From Closterium sp. NIES-65 (Eukaryota; Streptophyta; Zygnematophyceae; Desmidiales; Closteriaceae): DNA of 64,000 bases. Positions 51,591-61,095 of the stretch are shown here, one piece after another. Position 1 is the stretch's first letter, and each line of letters begins with the position of its first letter. Where the stretch lies: contig CANXME010002463.1 of the NCBI GenBank assembly GCA_948144175.1, positions 310,001-374,000 of the forward strand, read 5' to 3'. Under the pieces are notes generated by a model. It was not told where the DNA came from and did not search any database. It worked only from the letters and a program-made list of their open reading frames with translations. The translations under genes were made by a program, and so were the position numbers.

Positions 51591-54324
51591 CACGTACGTC
51601 ATCTGCACTGGTGACCACACTGGTCAGACGTGTGGGAGGGCGCACCCCACGCAGCGCTGCTTCTCACGCCTCGACGACGCTTGGCGTACTCAGTTCCCTG
51701 ATGCCACTGAGCTGCCCCGCTGGGCTGATCTGATGAAGCAAAACATTGATATCTTTGCTCTAGAATTTGATGCTATTCTCACTGCCATGTATGTGATGTC
51801 TATTAGTGGAGAGGGTGCTCAGTACTTGCGTGTTCCGCCCGACCCGGGCATTCGAACCGGTGAGGCTGCCGCTCTAGGTGCTAGAGTGTCTGCTACCCCA
51901 GGTGCTGGTGAGGCTGCTGATCTAAGTGCTAGTGCGTCTGCGCCCCCTGGTACTGAGTCGACTGAGGCACTGCACACCTTTACACTAGACCCAGGTGCCT
52001 CCCGCTATTTCTTTCGTGACCGCACGGCTCTTGAGCAGCTTTCTCGGCCCGTTGCAATCTCTCTCGCTGACCCCTCTGGGGGTCCAGTCCTTGCGACCTC
52101 CTCCACTGTCCTCCCGTGTCCGGCCGTCCCATCGGGCACACTGTCCGGTCTCTACCTCCCCTCGTTCTCTACAAACTTGGTGGCGGGTAGTGCGCTCCAA
52201 GACAAGGGTGTCCACCAATTCACCCCTGCCTACGAGCGTGTGAGACACTGCACGTGTGCTCGGATGGGCCGTCACCTGGCGACCTTCACATGGCAGCCGG
52301 GGTCGGACCTGTACACAGTGACTACTGAGTCCCCTCAGGTAGCTGCGTCTGCGTCTGCGTCAGGTCAGCTGTCGGCCCCCTGCTCGTGCCGCTCTCTGGC
52401 GCACGAGACCATCCTCTGGCACCACCGACTTGATCACCCGTACGTGCAGTGCCTTCGGGCAATGCACAAACGGTACCTTGTCTCTGGTCTTCCAAGAGTT
52501 CTCCCTCCCCTCCCACCCTCGCCTGCTCCTCCCTGCCTTCCCTGTGTCGAGGGGCGGCAGCGCGCTGTTCCTCACTCCTCCTCGTTTCCCCCGATGACTG
52601 CTCCTTTGCACACGCTCCACATGGACGTGTGGGGCCCCGCCCGCGTCCGTGGTCAGGGTCAGGAGAGGTACTTCCTGATCGTTGTTGACGACTACTTGCG
52701 CTACACCACGGTCTTCCCCTTGCGCACCAAGGGTGAGGTTCCTGATGTTTTGATCCCTTGGATCCGCGCTTCTCGTCTTCAGCTCAGCGAGCGTTTCCAC
52801 TCGGACTTTCCTGTCCTGCGCTTGCACTCTGACAGAGGTGGTGAGTTCTCCTCCGACCTCTTGGCAGCCTACTGTGCGGAGCACAGCATCCGCCAGTTGT
52901 TCACGCTTCCGGCCTCTCCACAGCAGAATGGGGTTGCTGAGCGCCGCATTGGCCTTATCATGGAGGTCGCTCGTACCTCCTTGATCCATGCGGCTGCCCC
53001 CCACTTTCTGTGGCCGTTTGCGGTCCGATACGCTGAGCATCAGCTCAACCTCTGGCCCCGTGTCTCCTTTCCGGAGACCTCCCCGACACTTCGTTGGATG
53101 GGAGAGGTTGGCGATGCGTCGCGTTTTTGGGTCTGGGGATCCCGAGCTTTTGTTCGTGATACGTCCGTGGACAAGCTCTCCTCCCGCGATGTTCCGTGTG
53201 TCTTCCTAGGCTTTGTTCCGGACGCGTCTGGTTGGCAGTTTTACCACCCCACCTCGCGCCGTGCCCTCGCCTTTCAGGACGTCACCTTTGACGAGTCGGT
53301 ACCCTTCTACCGCCTCGTCCCCTACCGCACTGCCCCGCTCCCTCCCCCGCATCTCTTCCTCGCGCCACGTGCTGCTGTGGTAGACCCCCTCCCCCCTCAG
53401 GGTGCCGCTCCCTCAGGTGTGTCCCAGGTAGACCCGGTTGGGCCTATCGAGGTAGCTGTCGACTCTCGTCCTGCTTGGGGTGCTGAGCATGAGCGTGCGG
53501 AGCCTGGGGTTGCGGAGTCTGGGGGTGGTGAGCCTGGGGGTGCGGAGTCTGGAGGTACTGAGCCTGGGGGTGCTGAGCCTGGGGGTGCGGAGTTTGGGGG
53601 TACTGAGCCTGGGGGTGCTGAGCCTGGGAGTACGGAGACTGCTGGTGCTGAGTCTGGGGGTGCTGAGTCTTGGGGTACTGAGCCTGGGAGTGCTACACTT
53701 GGAGGAGCTCTCTCCTCACAGCAGCTGCATGAGTGGTACTTACAGTACTGCAGCCTCAAGAGAGGTGCTTCTGGAGCTAGGAGTGCTGCTGGAGCTGGTG
53801 CTCGTGCTTCCTCTCCTAGGCGGGAGCTGCCCTCTCCCCAGCGACTCCGTGAGTGGTACGCACGGCGATGCAGTCTCAGGAGTGGCGCTCCTAGTGTCGC
53901 GGACCCTGCTACTGGTGCTGCGGACCCTGGAGTTGGAGCTGCTGCTGGTGCTGCAGACCCTGGAGTTGGTACTCTTGCTGGTACTGTGGGCCCTGGCATT
54001 GGAGCTGCTGCTGGTGCTGCGGACCCTGGCGTTGGAGCTGCTGCTGGTGTTGTGGACCCTGGAGTTGGCGCTGCTGCTGGTGCTGCAGACCCGGGCGTTG
54101 GAGCTGCTAGAGCAGCTGGTCCTAGAGGTGCTTGTGCTGGAGGTACTGGAGGTGCTGGAGGTGCTACTGGAGCTGCTGGAGGTTCCGGTGCTGTCTCTGC
54201 TACTAAAGGGGGCACCTTATGGCCGCGGCCGTACTTTGTTCCACTCCTTCAGCAGGTTCTTGGTCAGTCGCCTCCGCCTGGTCCCCCTCCCTCTGTAGAG
54301 TGTCCACCGCCGGTCCAGTTGTAG
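51591..54324 (+). pseudogene. B zinc knuckle, protease and integrase
   Basis: One open frame. The Gag end has the variant knuckle CTYVICTGDHTGQTC with GRAHPTQRC and FSRLDDAWRTQFPDATELPR. The protease is TFTLDPGASRYFFRDRTALE, with the catalytic DSG changed to DPG. Integrase has ILWHHRLDHPYVQCLRAMHK, CLPCVEGRQ, LHMDVWGP, LRLHSDRGGEFSSDLLAAYC and SPQQNGVAERRIGLIMEVAR, all acids present. The linker has GGAEP repeats at 53500-53700, two LHEWYLQYCSLK/LREWYARRCSLR blocks and a DPGVGAAAGAA repeat. Integrase looks complete; protease is probably inactive. Confidence 0.9.
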
Positions 54325-56503
54325 TCTCAGCTACCGAGTGCCTCGCCACTTCCACGTCCTTCTCCCTACACTGGTCCTACAGGCGGTCTCACAGAGCGTC
54401 GTCAGCCTGAGTCTCGTCCTGTGCCACCTGTGGCCCGTCCTGACTCACCTGTTCGTACTACTTCCACCAGTCGCCGTACTCCACGTGAGCGTCCGCCACT
54501 AGTCCCTGGTACACACCGGATGTCACTACGTCCCTCCACTGCTCCATAGCGTGTCCCTCTACCGTCTCCTCCTGAGTCCTCTCTTCCTGCTCTTGCTGAC
54601 CTGGAGTCTGACCCTCTTCATGATGCCAGTCCTACTGTCACGCGTCTCCTGGCCACTGCTGTCACTGACCTTTCGTTTGAGTCTGATGCTGCGTCTGCCC
54701 TAGTTGCTGAGCTTGTCGACTTTGCTGCTCGCTGTCGTCTAGACTACGCTGCTAGTCTTGTCGCTCAGTCAGGGTCTAACTGTCCTCCGTCTGTCGGGGG
54801 TGAGTGTGCTCTTAGCACGGACGTCCTTGAGGATAGACAGGAGGATCTTGAGTGTCTTGCAGCCGCTGCGCCCCATCTCGTGTCCATGCTAGTTGCCCCT
54901 GAGGGAGACCCGGATGCACCAGACATCCCGACTCCTCGATCGTACGCTGAGTCGATCGAGGGTCCCTACTCCTCACAGTGGCAGTCAGCCATGGACGCAG
55001 AGATGGCTTCCTGGAAGTCCACAGGCACCTACGTCGACGAGGTTCCCCCACCTGGGGCGAACATCGTCACAGGCATGTGGATTTTCAGGGTGAAGCGGCT
55101 GCCGGGTTCTCCGCCTGTCTTCAAGGCTCGTTACGTTGCTCGAGGCTTCAGTCAGCGAGAGGGAGTAGACTTCTTTCAGACCTTCTCCCCTACCCCGAAG
55201 ATGACCACTCTTTGGGTACTACTGCATGTTGCTGCTCAGCGCGACTATGAGCTTCACTCTCTTGACTTCAGCACAGCTTTCTTGCAGGGCAGTCTGCACG
55301 AGGAGATCTGGCTGCGCCGCCCTCCTGGCTTCACTGGGTCGTTTCCTCATGGTACCCAGTGGAGCCTCCGGCGGCCGGTCTACGGTCTCCGCCAAGCGCC
55401 ACGTGAGTGGCACGACACACTGAAGACTACTCTTGTGGCACTTGGGTTCTCTCCTTCTACTGCTGACCCGTCGCTGTTTCTACGCACCGACACTTCGCTG
55501 CCGCCATTCTACATCCTCGTGTACGTCGATGACTTGGTCTTTGCTACTGCTGACACTGAGGCTCTCGCCCACGTGAAGTCGGAGCTGCAGAAGAGACACA
55601 CGTGCACAGACCTGGGTGAACTTCGCAGCTACCTTGGCTTGCAGATCACCCGGGACAGAGCACGCCGCACCATTACCCTGACTTAGTCACACATGGCGCA
55701 GCAAGTCCTTCAGCACTTCGGCTTCACCTGGTCCTCAGCATAGGCCACTCATCTGGCTATAGGTCACTCACTCTCAGCTCTGCCTTCGGATGAGTCCATA
55801 GAGTCGAGTGGTCCTTACCCAGAGCTAGTTGGTTGCCTCATGTACCTAATGACTTGCACTCGTCCTGACTTAGCATACCCTCTTGGCCTTCTGGCTTGCT
55901 ACGTGTCTCTTGGTCGGCACCGTAAGGTGCACTGGGAAGCTGCAAAGAGGGTGTTGCGCTACTTGTGCAGTACATCAGGCATGGGGCTCGTGCTTGGAGG
56001 AGGGAGCTCGGTTGTTCTCACTGGGCACTCAGACGCTTCTTGGGTTGATGACCAGGCTACTCAGCAGTCGTCACAGGGTTACACCTTCAGCCTTGGCTCT
56101 GGTTCAGTTTCGTGGCGCTCTACGCGTTCGTCTTCAGTTCTCAGCTCCAGTTGTGAGGCTGAGATCTACGCCACAACCATGGCTGCACAGGAGTTTTGCT
56201 GACTCACCTACCTGCTAACCGACCTTGGAGAGCGGCCTAGTTCTCCTCCACTGCTGTACGTCGACTTCAAGGCTGCCATTGCCCTGTGTGAGGAGCACAG
56301 ACTGGAGCACAGAACGAAGCACATTGCTCTCCGTTACTTCCTTGCTCGTGAGCTGCAGCAGCGTGGTCAGCTTCATCTGCGTTACGTGGCCTCTCAGGCC
56401 AACACTGCTGATATATTCACCAAGGCACTTCAGTCAGGTGATCATCAGCGCTTCTGTACTTTGTTGGGGCTGGTGCCCACTTTGCCTCACTTGTTGTAGG
56501 CTT
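54325..56503 (+). pseudogene. B reverse transcriptase and RNase H
   Basis: After a stop at the end of the integrase frame the linker continues (SVGGECALSTDVLEDRQEDL). The reverse transcriptase follows with AMDAEMASWKSTGTYVDEVP, VFKARYVARGFSQREGVDFF, LHSLDFSTAFLQGSLHEEIW and YVDDLVFATADTEAL, ending at TAG 55684-55686. RNase H follows in pieces: CTRPDLAYPLGLLACYVSLG, GHSDASWVDDQATQ, SSCEAEIYATTMAAQEFC, then a stop at 56200-56202, and the KHIALRYFLARELQ and FTKALQ region to 56500. Reverse transcriptase catalytic residues are present; RNase H is interrupted at least twice. Confidence 0.9.
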
Positions 56504-56711
56504 TGTTAAAATACTAGCGTGACTTAGGCTTATGAGCCATGGAAGTTTAGGAGTGAGTTCGAGTTTTAGGGTGTAAGCAAGAATGTCGAGAGAATTGTGG
56601 AAGGAGAATGGTGTTCACATAAAGGAGAGGGATACAAGTAGTAAGCCCTAAAAGGGTTATACTCACTTTTGAGTACCCCACTACAGACTAGACATGCCGT
56701 ATAATCTGACA
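56504..56711 (-). repeat. I 3' LTR
   Basis: TGTTAAAATA to ATCTGACA on the plus strand; longer than, and different in most of its sequence from, the other LTRs here. It shares only the GGGTTnTACTCACnnTnGAGTACCCCACTACAG-like middle. Confidence 0.9.
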
Positions 56712-57299
56712 CACCCCTATAGGCAAAGTGGGGTATAATCAGTACAGCATGCAGGGATAGAGCTAGAGTTCACAATAGGTAAGTAAGGCTAGAGCTAATC
56801 ACAGAGGGCAAGTGAGGAGGAGGAGAGACTGTGGGGGAGAGAAGATGGGAGGCGACTGTTGACGCTGCAGACACACAGGCGAGCTGCTGGCTCAGTGGCT
56901 ACCGAAGCAAAGGCCCGGACTACAGGAGTAACTGGCTCCGCGGCTAAAAGTAGCGGCAGACGAGCAGCTGACCCACAGGCGACTGGCGACTACCGGAGAT
57001 TGTAGCCTCCTGACTGCTGGTGCTGCTGACGACAAGACTGCTGCCTCCACTTAACCTCCCCCAGCTGCCCAACGCCCCTCTCACACACCCCCTGCTCAAA
57101 CCCTAGCCCTACACCCACAGCACCCCTTTAAACCCTAAACCCCAGACTCCCAAACATCCACCCCCCTCAGCGATAGCTGCAACAGTGGGAGACGAAGGAG
57201 GAGGAGGAGGAGGAGGGGACGGCATGCACAACTGACACCCCCACAACCATCACCCCCACACCCACCCCCCCACGGCTGCACCGGGTCCAGGAGCGGCTG

Positions 57300-57735
57300 C
57301 TGCAGGGGCCAGTGGCGGCTGCTGCTGGGGCGGCTGCTCCAGGAGCTGTTGCTGCTGGGGCGGCTGCTCCAGGGGCTGCTGCTGCTGGGGCGGCCGCTCC
57401 AGGGGCTGCTGCTGCTGGGGCTGCTCTTGCTGGGACGACTGCTGCTGGGGCGGCTGCTCCAGGGGCTGCTGCTGCTGGGGCGGCTGCTCCAGGGGCTGCT
57501 GCTGCTGGGGCGGCTGCTCCAGGGGCTGCTGCTGCTGGGGCTGCTCCTGCTGGGGCGGCTGCTGCTGGGGCGGCTGCTGCTGGGGCGGCAACTCCAGAGG
57601 CTGCTGCTGCTGGGGCGGCTGATCCAGGGGCTGCTGCTGCTGGGGCGGCTGCTCCAGGGGCTGCTGCTGCTGGGCCGGCTGCTCCTGGGGCTGGTGCTGC
57701 TGGGGCGGCTGCTCCAGGGGCTGCTGCTGCAGCGG
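57300..57735 (-). repeat. 30-bp minisatellite in element I
   Basis: About 14 units of GGCTGCTGCTGCTGGGGCGG followed by CTGCTCCAGG (plus strand). Minus-strand frames read repeats such as QPPQQQQPLE or [10 protein letters not shown]; plus-strand frames are open too. A Gln/Pro-rich Gag-like tail is possible, but no conserved start or domain supports translation. Confidence 0.9.
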
Positions 57736-58188
57736 AAATAAGGAGGGAGGGGAGGGGAAGGGCGCGGCCCCCAGGGTGCCCTGACGGGCGACGTGCTAGG
57801 GAGCCGCGTAGGCCCCCGAAAGTGCCCCGACGGGCGACGGGAGGGGACCGCACGCAGGCCCCTAAGGCGCCGTGACGAGGCAACGGGAGGGGCCGGCTCG
57901 CGGGCCCCGAAAGTGCCGCGACGAGGTGACGGGAGGGGCCTGCGTGCGGGCCCCCAAAACGCCGCGACGAGGCGACGGTCGGGGCCACTGTGCGGGCCCC
58001 CAAGACGCTGCGACGAGGTAGGAACCCGCCGCGTGCCTCGGGGCGCACGGCGGACCGAAAACCGCCACGCGTTCCGAGCGCGTGGCGGGAAGAAAAATAG
58101 AATGTCGCGCGCCACGGGGCGCGCGACACACAGTAGGGCAGCGCAAGCAAGTGGGCCCACAGGCCAGGAGCTTTAAGCTCTGATAGCA
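57736..58188 (-). other. I leader and primer-binding site
   Basis: Leader with GGGGCCGGCTCGCGGGCCCCC-like and CGCGACGAGG-like repeats. The stretch 57990-58130 matches the leader of element F (about 31010-31140). The primer site TGCTATCAGAGC (minus strand, plus 58177-58188) abuts the LTR and matches initiator Met-tRNA in 11 of 12 bases. Confidence 0.8.
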
Positions 58189-58397
58189 TGTTAAAATACT
58201 AGCGTGAGTTAGGCTTAAGAGCCATGGAAGATTAGGAGTGAGTTCGAGTTTTAGGGTGTAAGCAAGAATGTCGAGAGAATTGTGGAAGGAGAATGGTGTT
58301 CACTAGAAAGGAGAGGGATACAAGTAGTAAGCCCTAAAAGGGTTATACTCACTTTTGAGTACCCCACTACAGACTAGACATGCATTATAATCTGACT
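58189..58397 (-). repeat. I 5' LTR
   Basis: 209 bp, TGTTAAAATA to ATCTGACT on the plus strand (final A changed to T). Confidence 0.9.
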
Positions 58398-58628
58398 GGC
58401 TTTGCCTGTACTGTGATCTCTATATATACTCCTACCTGTTTGCTCTGCTAGGCTGAGATCACCTTTGTTGTTAGTACTACTTATATATACTTCTGCATGT
58501 GAACTGGCCATGTGCCCCTTTGCTTGTGCTCGGAATGTGTGGTGACGTTGTGATCCACCCTTAGCTTGCTTGCCTTTCCTGACTGGTCTTGTGACCCCTT
58601 GCTCTCCCCCACTTTGCCTATGGGGGTG
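58398..58628 (+). other. B 3' UTR remainder with polypurine hairpin
   Basis: Sequence of B resumes after I with TATATATAC-rich 3' UTR. It ends in CCCCCA-CTTTGCCTA-TGGGGG (58606-58626) just before the 3' LTR. Confidence 0.8.
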
Positions 58629-58755
58629 TGTCAAACAATATATGTGTTGTATTTGTGTAGGCTACAGTGAGTTAGCCTTTAGGGGGTACATCATTCTAGG
58701 GTTAGGTACTTGTACTCCCATTCCTTTCTAGTTCAACCACTTCTTCTTTCTAATA
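58629..58755 (+). repeat. B 3' LTR
   Basis: 127 bp, TGTCAAACAA to CTTTCTAATA, followed by AAGGC. Confidence 0.92.
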
Positions 58756-59246
58756 AAGGCGACGACGTGGCGACTTCAGAGCGGGCAAAAAAAGGAGAAA
58801 ATGATGGCGCGAATAAAAAACGCCATGACCGGCCGGCATCAGGGGAAATCGCCGAGGCGAATGGAGGCTCCGCGAAAAAAGACTCTGCACCGACCGGGAA
58901 ACTCCAGCCGAACACCTACGAAAGTAAGAATTCGTTAAAAGTATCCTATAAAGATACTCTAACGAAGAATATTGCTTCTCGTGGTTTTCAAGCCTTTGAA
59001 AGAATCAGGGGAGATTTTGAGGCTAAGAAAAAACCTTTAGAAAACATTCAGGTACCTGAGAAGTTGGGCAAAGTACTACGGAGCGTAGAAAAAGGTCGTG
59101 CGTTCCGTGGAGTTAATATTCTCTCCCCGCAACACAGTGTTAAGGCTCCCCGTTGCCCACAGGTGAAGCCTACACAGCTGCCAAGGCTTAGAGGAGGCAT
59201 CCGGGCTCATAAAAAAATATACAAGCCTCGGAAAAATCCTCCCACC
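58756..59246 (+). pseudogene. Ty3/gypsy gag-pol spacer / N-terminal pol
   Basis: Resumes after B. The open frame (from 58761) is lysine-rich: DVATSERAKKGENDGANKKR, NSLKVSYKDTLTKNIASRGF, FERIRGDFEAKKKPLENIQV and VKPTQLPRLRGGIRAHKKIY. No domain is recognised. Position and continuity place it before protease in the gypsy polyprotein. It is cut at 59246 by the TRIM element, whose target duplication CCACC lies at 59242-59246. An open frame continues artificially into the TRIM. Confidence 0.65.
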
Positions 59247-59385
59247 TGTCAGAGGTCCACTGGTGATCCCCGATTGATCCTAGGGAAGGGTTACAGGCAC
59301 CTTGGCCATGGGGGTTATGGGCGCACTGACCCGCTACTTAAAAAAGCCCTTTTATCCCAATGGTCTAGTGGTTGGGATTCTGACA
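59247..59385 (+). repeat. TRIM 5' LTR
   Basis: 139 bp. It ends with TGGTCTAGTGGTTGGGATTC then TGACA; the first part resembles a tRNA A-box region. Confidence 0.93.
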
Positions 59386-59454
59386 TGGTATCAGAGCAAA
59401 GGTCTCAGGTTCGAATCCCAGTGTATGCACTTCGGGCATCCCAGTGCGTGGGGG
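59386..59454 (+). promoter_or_regulatory. TRIM internal region: primer site, B-box-like motif, polypurine tract
   Basis: TGGTATCAGAGC (59386-59397) is the primer site. GGTTCGAATCC (59408-59418) matches the pol III B-box consensus, 47 bp after the A-box-like TGGTCTAGTGG (59361-59371), close to tRNA-gene spacing. GTGGGGG (59448-59454) is the polypurine tract. Confidence 0.8.
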
Positions 59455-59592
59455 TGTCAGAGGTCCACTGGTGATCCCCGATTGATCCTAGGGAAGGGTT
59501 ACAGGCACGTTGGCCTGGGGGGTTACGGGCGCACTGACCCGCTACTTAACAAGCCCTTTAATCCCAATAGTCTAATGGTTGGGATTCTGACA
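59455..59592 (+). repeat. TRIM 3' LTR
   Basis: 138 bp. The A-box-like motif is degraded here (TAGTCTAATGG). Confidence 0.93.
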
Positions 59593-59597
59593 CCACC

Positions 59598-60229
59598 CCC
59601 AGGTGAAGTTGGAAAGTGTTGAGTCGGGTATAGGAAAAAGGGAAGGTATTAAGTTTGATGTGCCCTATGATCCTATTAATGAGACCCTCTTTGGCTACTC
59701 AGCGCAGCAGAAACCACTACTCCTCGAGGTGTTATGCAATGGACGACGCCTCCAGGCACTGGTGGACAGCGGTGCATCTCACTCGGTGTGTGACCGCGGA
59801 GCATTGGAGAAAATTGGAGAGAAGGCGGAGGAGACCCAGTTTTCAGCAACCATGGTGGACGGTACAAAACTTCCTATCCACGGCGAAGCATCACTGCAGC
59901 TGCATATAGGTGCGTTGAGGTGGAAGCCGAAGCTACCAGTCACCAACATCAAAGGGTAAGATTTTATCTTGGGGCGAGATTTTCTGAAGCGGTTCAACCT
60001 CGAGATCGATTGGATCAACAGCAAGGTGTGCATCTACAACAACGGGAAGCGGATAGCACTACGAAGCTGGACGGATACAGGGGACGTACCTGAGACGACA
60101 CTAGCACGGTTCGAACAGACAGTGAACGAGAGTAACACGGGTTACCTAGCACTGGTCATGGCAGCAGCAGAGGAGGAGAAGCTGAGTTCCGAGCTCCCTG
60201 CAGCAGTGAAGGAGGTCTTGGAGCAGTAA
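59598..60229 (+). pseudogene. Ty3/gypsy aspartic protease
   Basis: Open frame from about 59603 with LLEVLCNGRRLQALVDSGAS, the retropepsin active site (DSGASHSVCD), then TMVDGTKLPIHGEASLQLHI and LPVTNIKG followed by TAA at 59957-59959. The same frame continues with DFILGRDFLKRFNLEIDWIN, the typical second half of gypsy protease (LGxDFL), to a stop at 60227-60229. Protease frees the gypsy Gag and Pol proteins. One stop interrupts it. Confidence 0.88.
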
Positions 60230-60762
60230 TGCCCGACGACCTACCTGCAGGGGTACCTCCAGCACGCACCCACAAGCATGAGATCTAGGAGGAACCAGGT
60301 GCGAAACCCGTCTCACGTGCACCATACCGACTGAGTCTGACCGAACTAGCAGACATGAAGAAACAGATAGAGTATCTACTGGACAGACAACTGATCCGCC
60401 CATCCACCTCTCCCTACGGTGCACCAGTTCTCTTCACTCCAAAACCAGACGGTAGCTTACGGATGTGCATCGACTACCGCACAGTGAACAAACAGACAGT
60501 TAAAAATATATACCCCATACCGCGCATCAACGACTTACTCGACCAACTGCGTGGTGCAACAGTCTTCTCGAAGCTGGACCTACGGTCAAGTTACTGGCAG
60601 ATCAAGATGGCGGACAACTCGATCCACAAGACGGCGTTCCGTACTCGATACGGCTCCTACGAATACTTGGTGATGCCGTACGGACTCTGCAACGCACCAG
60701 CAACGTTCCACGCGGAAATGAACCATATTCTATGGCCCCTGCTGGACGAGTGCTGTGAAAAT
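60230..60762 (+). pseudogene. Ty3/gypsy reverse transcriptase, truncated by J
   Basis: After a frameshift the classic gypsy reverse transcriptase start appears: [80 protein letters not shown] (first catalytic Asp) and [20 protein letters not shown]. It ends at LLDECCEN where copia J starts, so the YxDD motif, RNase H and integrase lie beyond J, outside the window. It is typical of the lineage in which RT precedes integrase. Confidence 0.93.
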
Positions 60763-60885
60763 TGAAACGAGAATGAATGAACTATGAATGAAGTGAGTAC
60801 AAATAGGAAACACTAATTGGGTTGTACCCCCTATGGGATACCCCACTATAGCCTACACAACAGCATAAGCTACAAAGTTCTGACA
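60763..60885 (-). repeat. J 3' LTR
   Basis: 123 bp, TGAAACGAGA to TTCTGACA on the plus strand, followed by the polypurine hairpin CACCCCCATAGGCAAAGTGG. Confidence 0.9.
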
Positions 60886-61095
60886 CACCCCCATAGGCAA
60901 AGTGGGGGAGAACAAGGGGTCACAAGACCAGTCAAGCAAAGCAAAGCAAAGCTCAGGGTGGATCACTAAGTCACCACACATTCCGAGCACAAGTTCAAGG
61001 CCAGAAGGCCAGTTCACATGCAGGAGCATATATGTATATATAAGAGGCTAAGTAAGCAAGAGCAAGAGTATATATATATGACAGTACAAGCAAGG

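Larger units (their letters stand above)
56504..58397 (-). mobile_element. I: non-autonomous LTR element (LARD-like), 1.89 kb
   Basis: LTRs 56504-56711 (208 bp) and 58189-58397 (209 bp), about eight differences, and target-site duplication GGCTT (56499-56503, 58398-58402). It lies in minus orientation in the 3' UTR of B. The internal 1.46 kb has a primer site TGCTATCAGAGC abutting the right LTR, GC-rich leader-like sequence, a 30-bp minisatellite and a polypurine hairpin (CACCCCTATAGGCAAAGTGG) next to the left LTR. There is no protease, integrase or reverse transcriptase sequence. It must have used enzymes of another element. Confidence 0.92.
49665..58755 (+). mobile_element. B: copia element of a second subfamily, carrying I
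   Basis: LTRs 49665-49791 and 58629-58755 (127 bp, about six differences) and target-site duplication AAGGC (49660-49664, 58756-58760). The net length without the inserted element I and its duplication is about 7.2 kb. LTR and gag sequences are clearly diverged from A/E (Gag starts MASPPMLAFDTEG). It separates gypsy gag from gypsy pol. Frameshifts at the C tract, several stops in the RNase H region and a protease active-site change make it inactive. Confidence 0.95.
59247..59592 (+). mobile_element. TRIM/SMART-type miniature LTR retrotransposon, 346 bp
   Basis: 5' LTR 59247-59385 (139 bp, TGTCAGAGG to TTCTGACA), internal region of 69 bp, 3' LTR 59455-59592 (138 bp), and target-site duplication CCACC (59242-59246, 59593-59597). 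A perfect 12-base initiator Met-tRNA primer site TGGTATCAGAGC starts at 59386, directly after the LTR. A G-rich polypurine tract GTGGGGG (59448-59454) directly precedes the 3' LTR. The LTRs differ at about nine positions. There is no coding capacity; it depends on other elements. Size and layout fit the SMART/TRIM class of plants. Flanking DNA is gypsy pol. Confidence 0.95.

Noticed and set aside
57312-57875. Alanine-rich protein gene on the plus strand in element I
   Set aside because: The frame is produced by the 30-bp repeat and is open on both strands, with no domain or conserved start.
58710-58760. Start of a gene at the ATG at 58710
   Set aside because: It lies in the 3' LTR of copia B; the gypsy frame is open from about 58761 without its own visible start.
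59354-59427. Functional tRNA-Glu gene
   Set aside because: A- and B-box-like motifs are present, but acceptor, anticodon and T stems do not pair, and the middle is a retrotransposon primer site. It belongs to the TRIM element.
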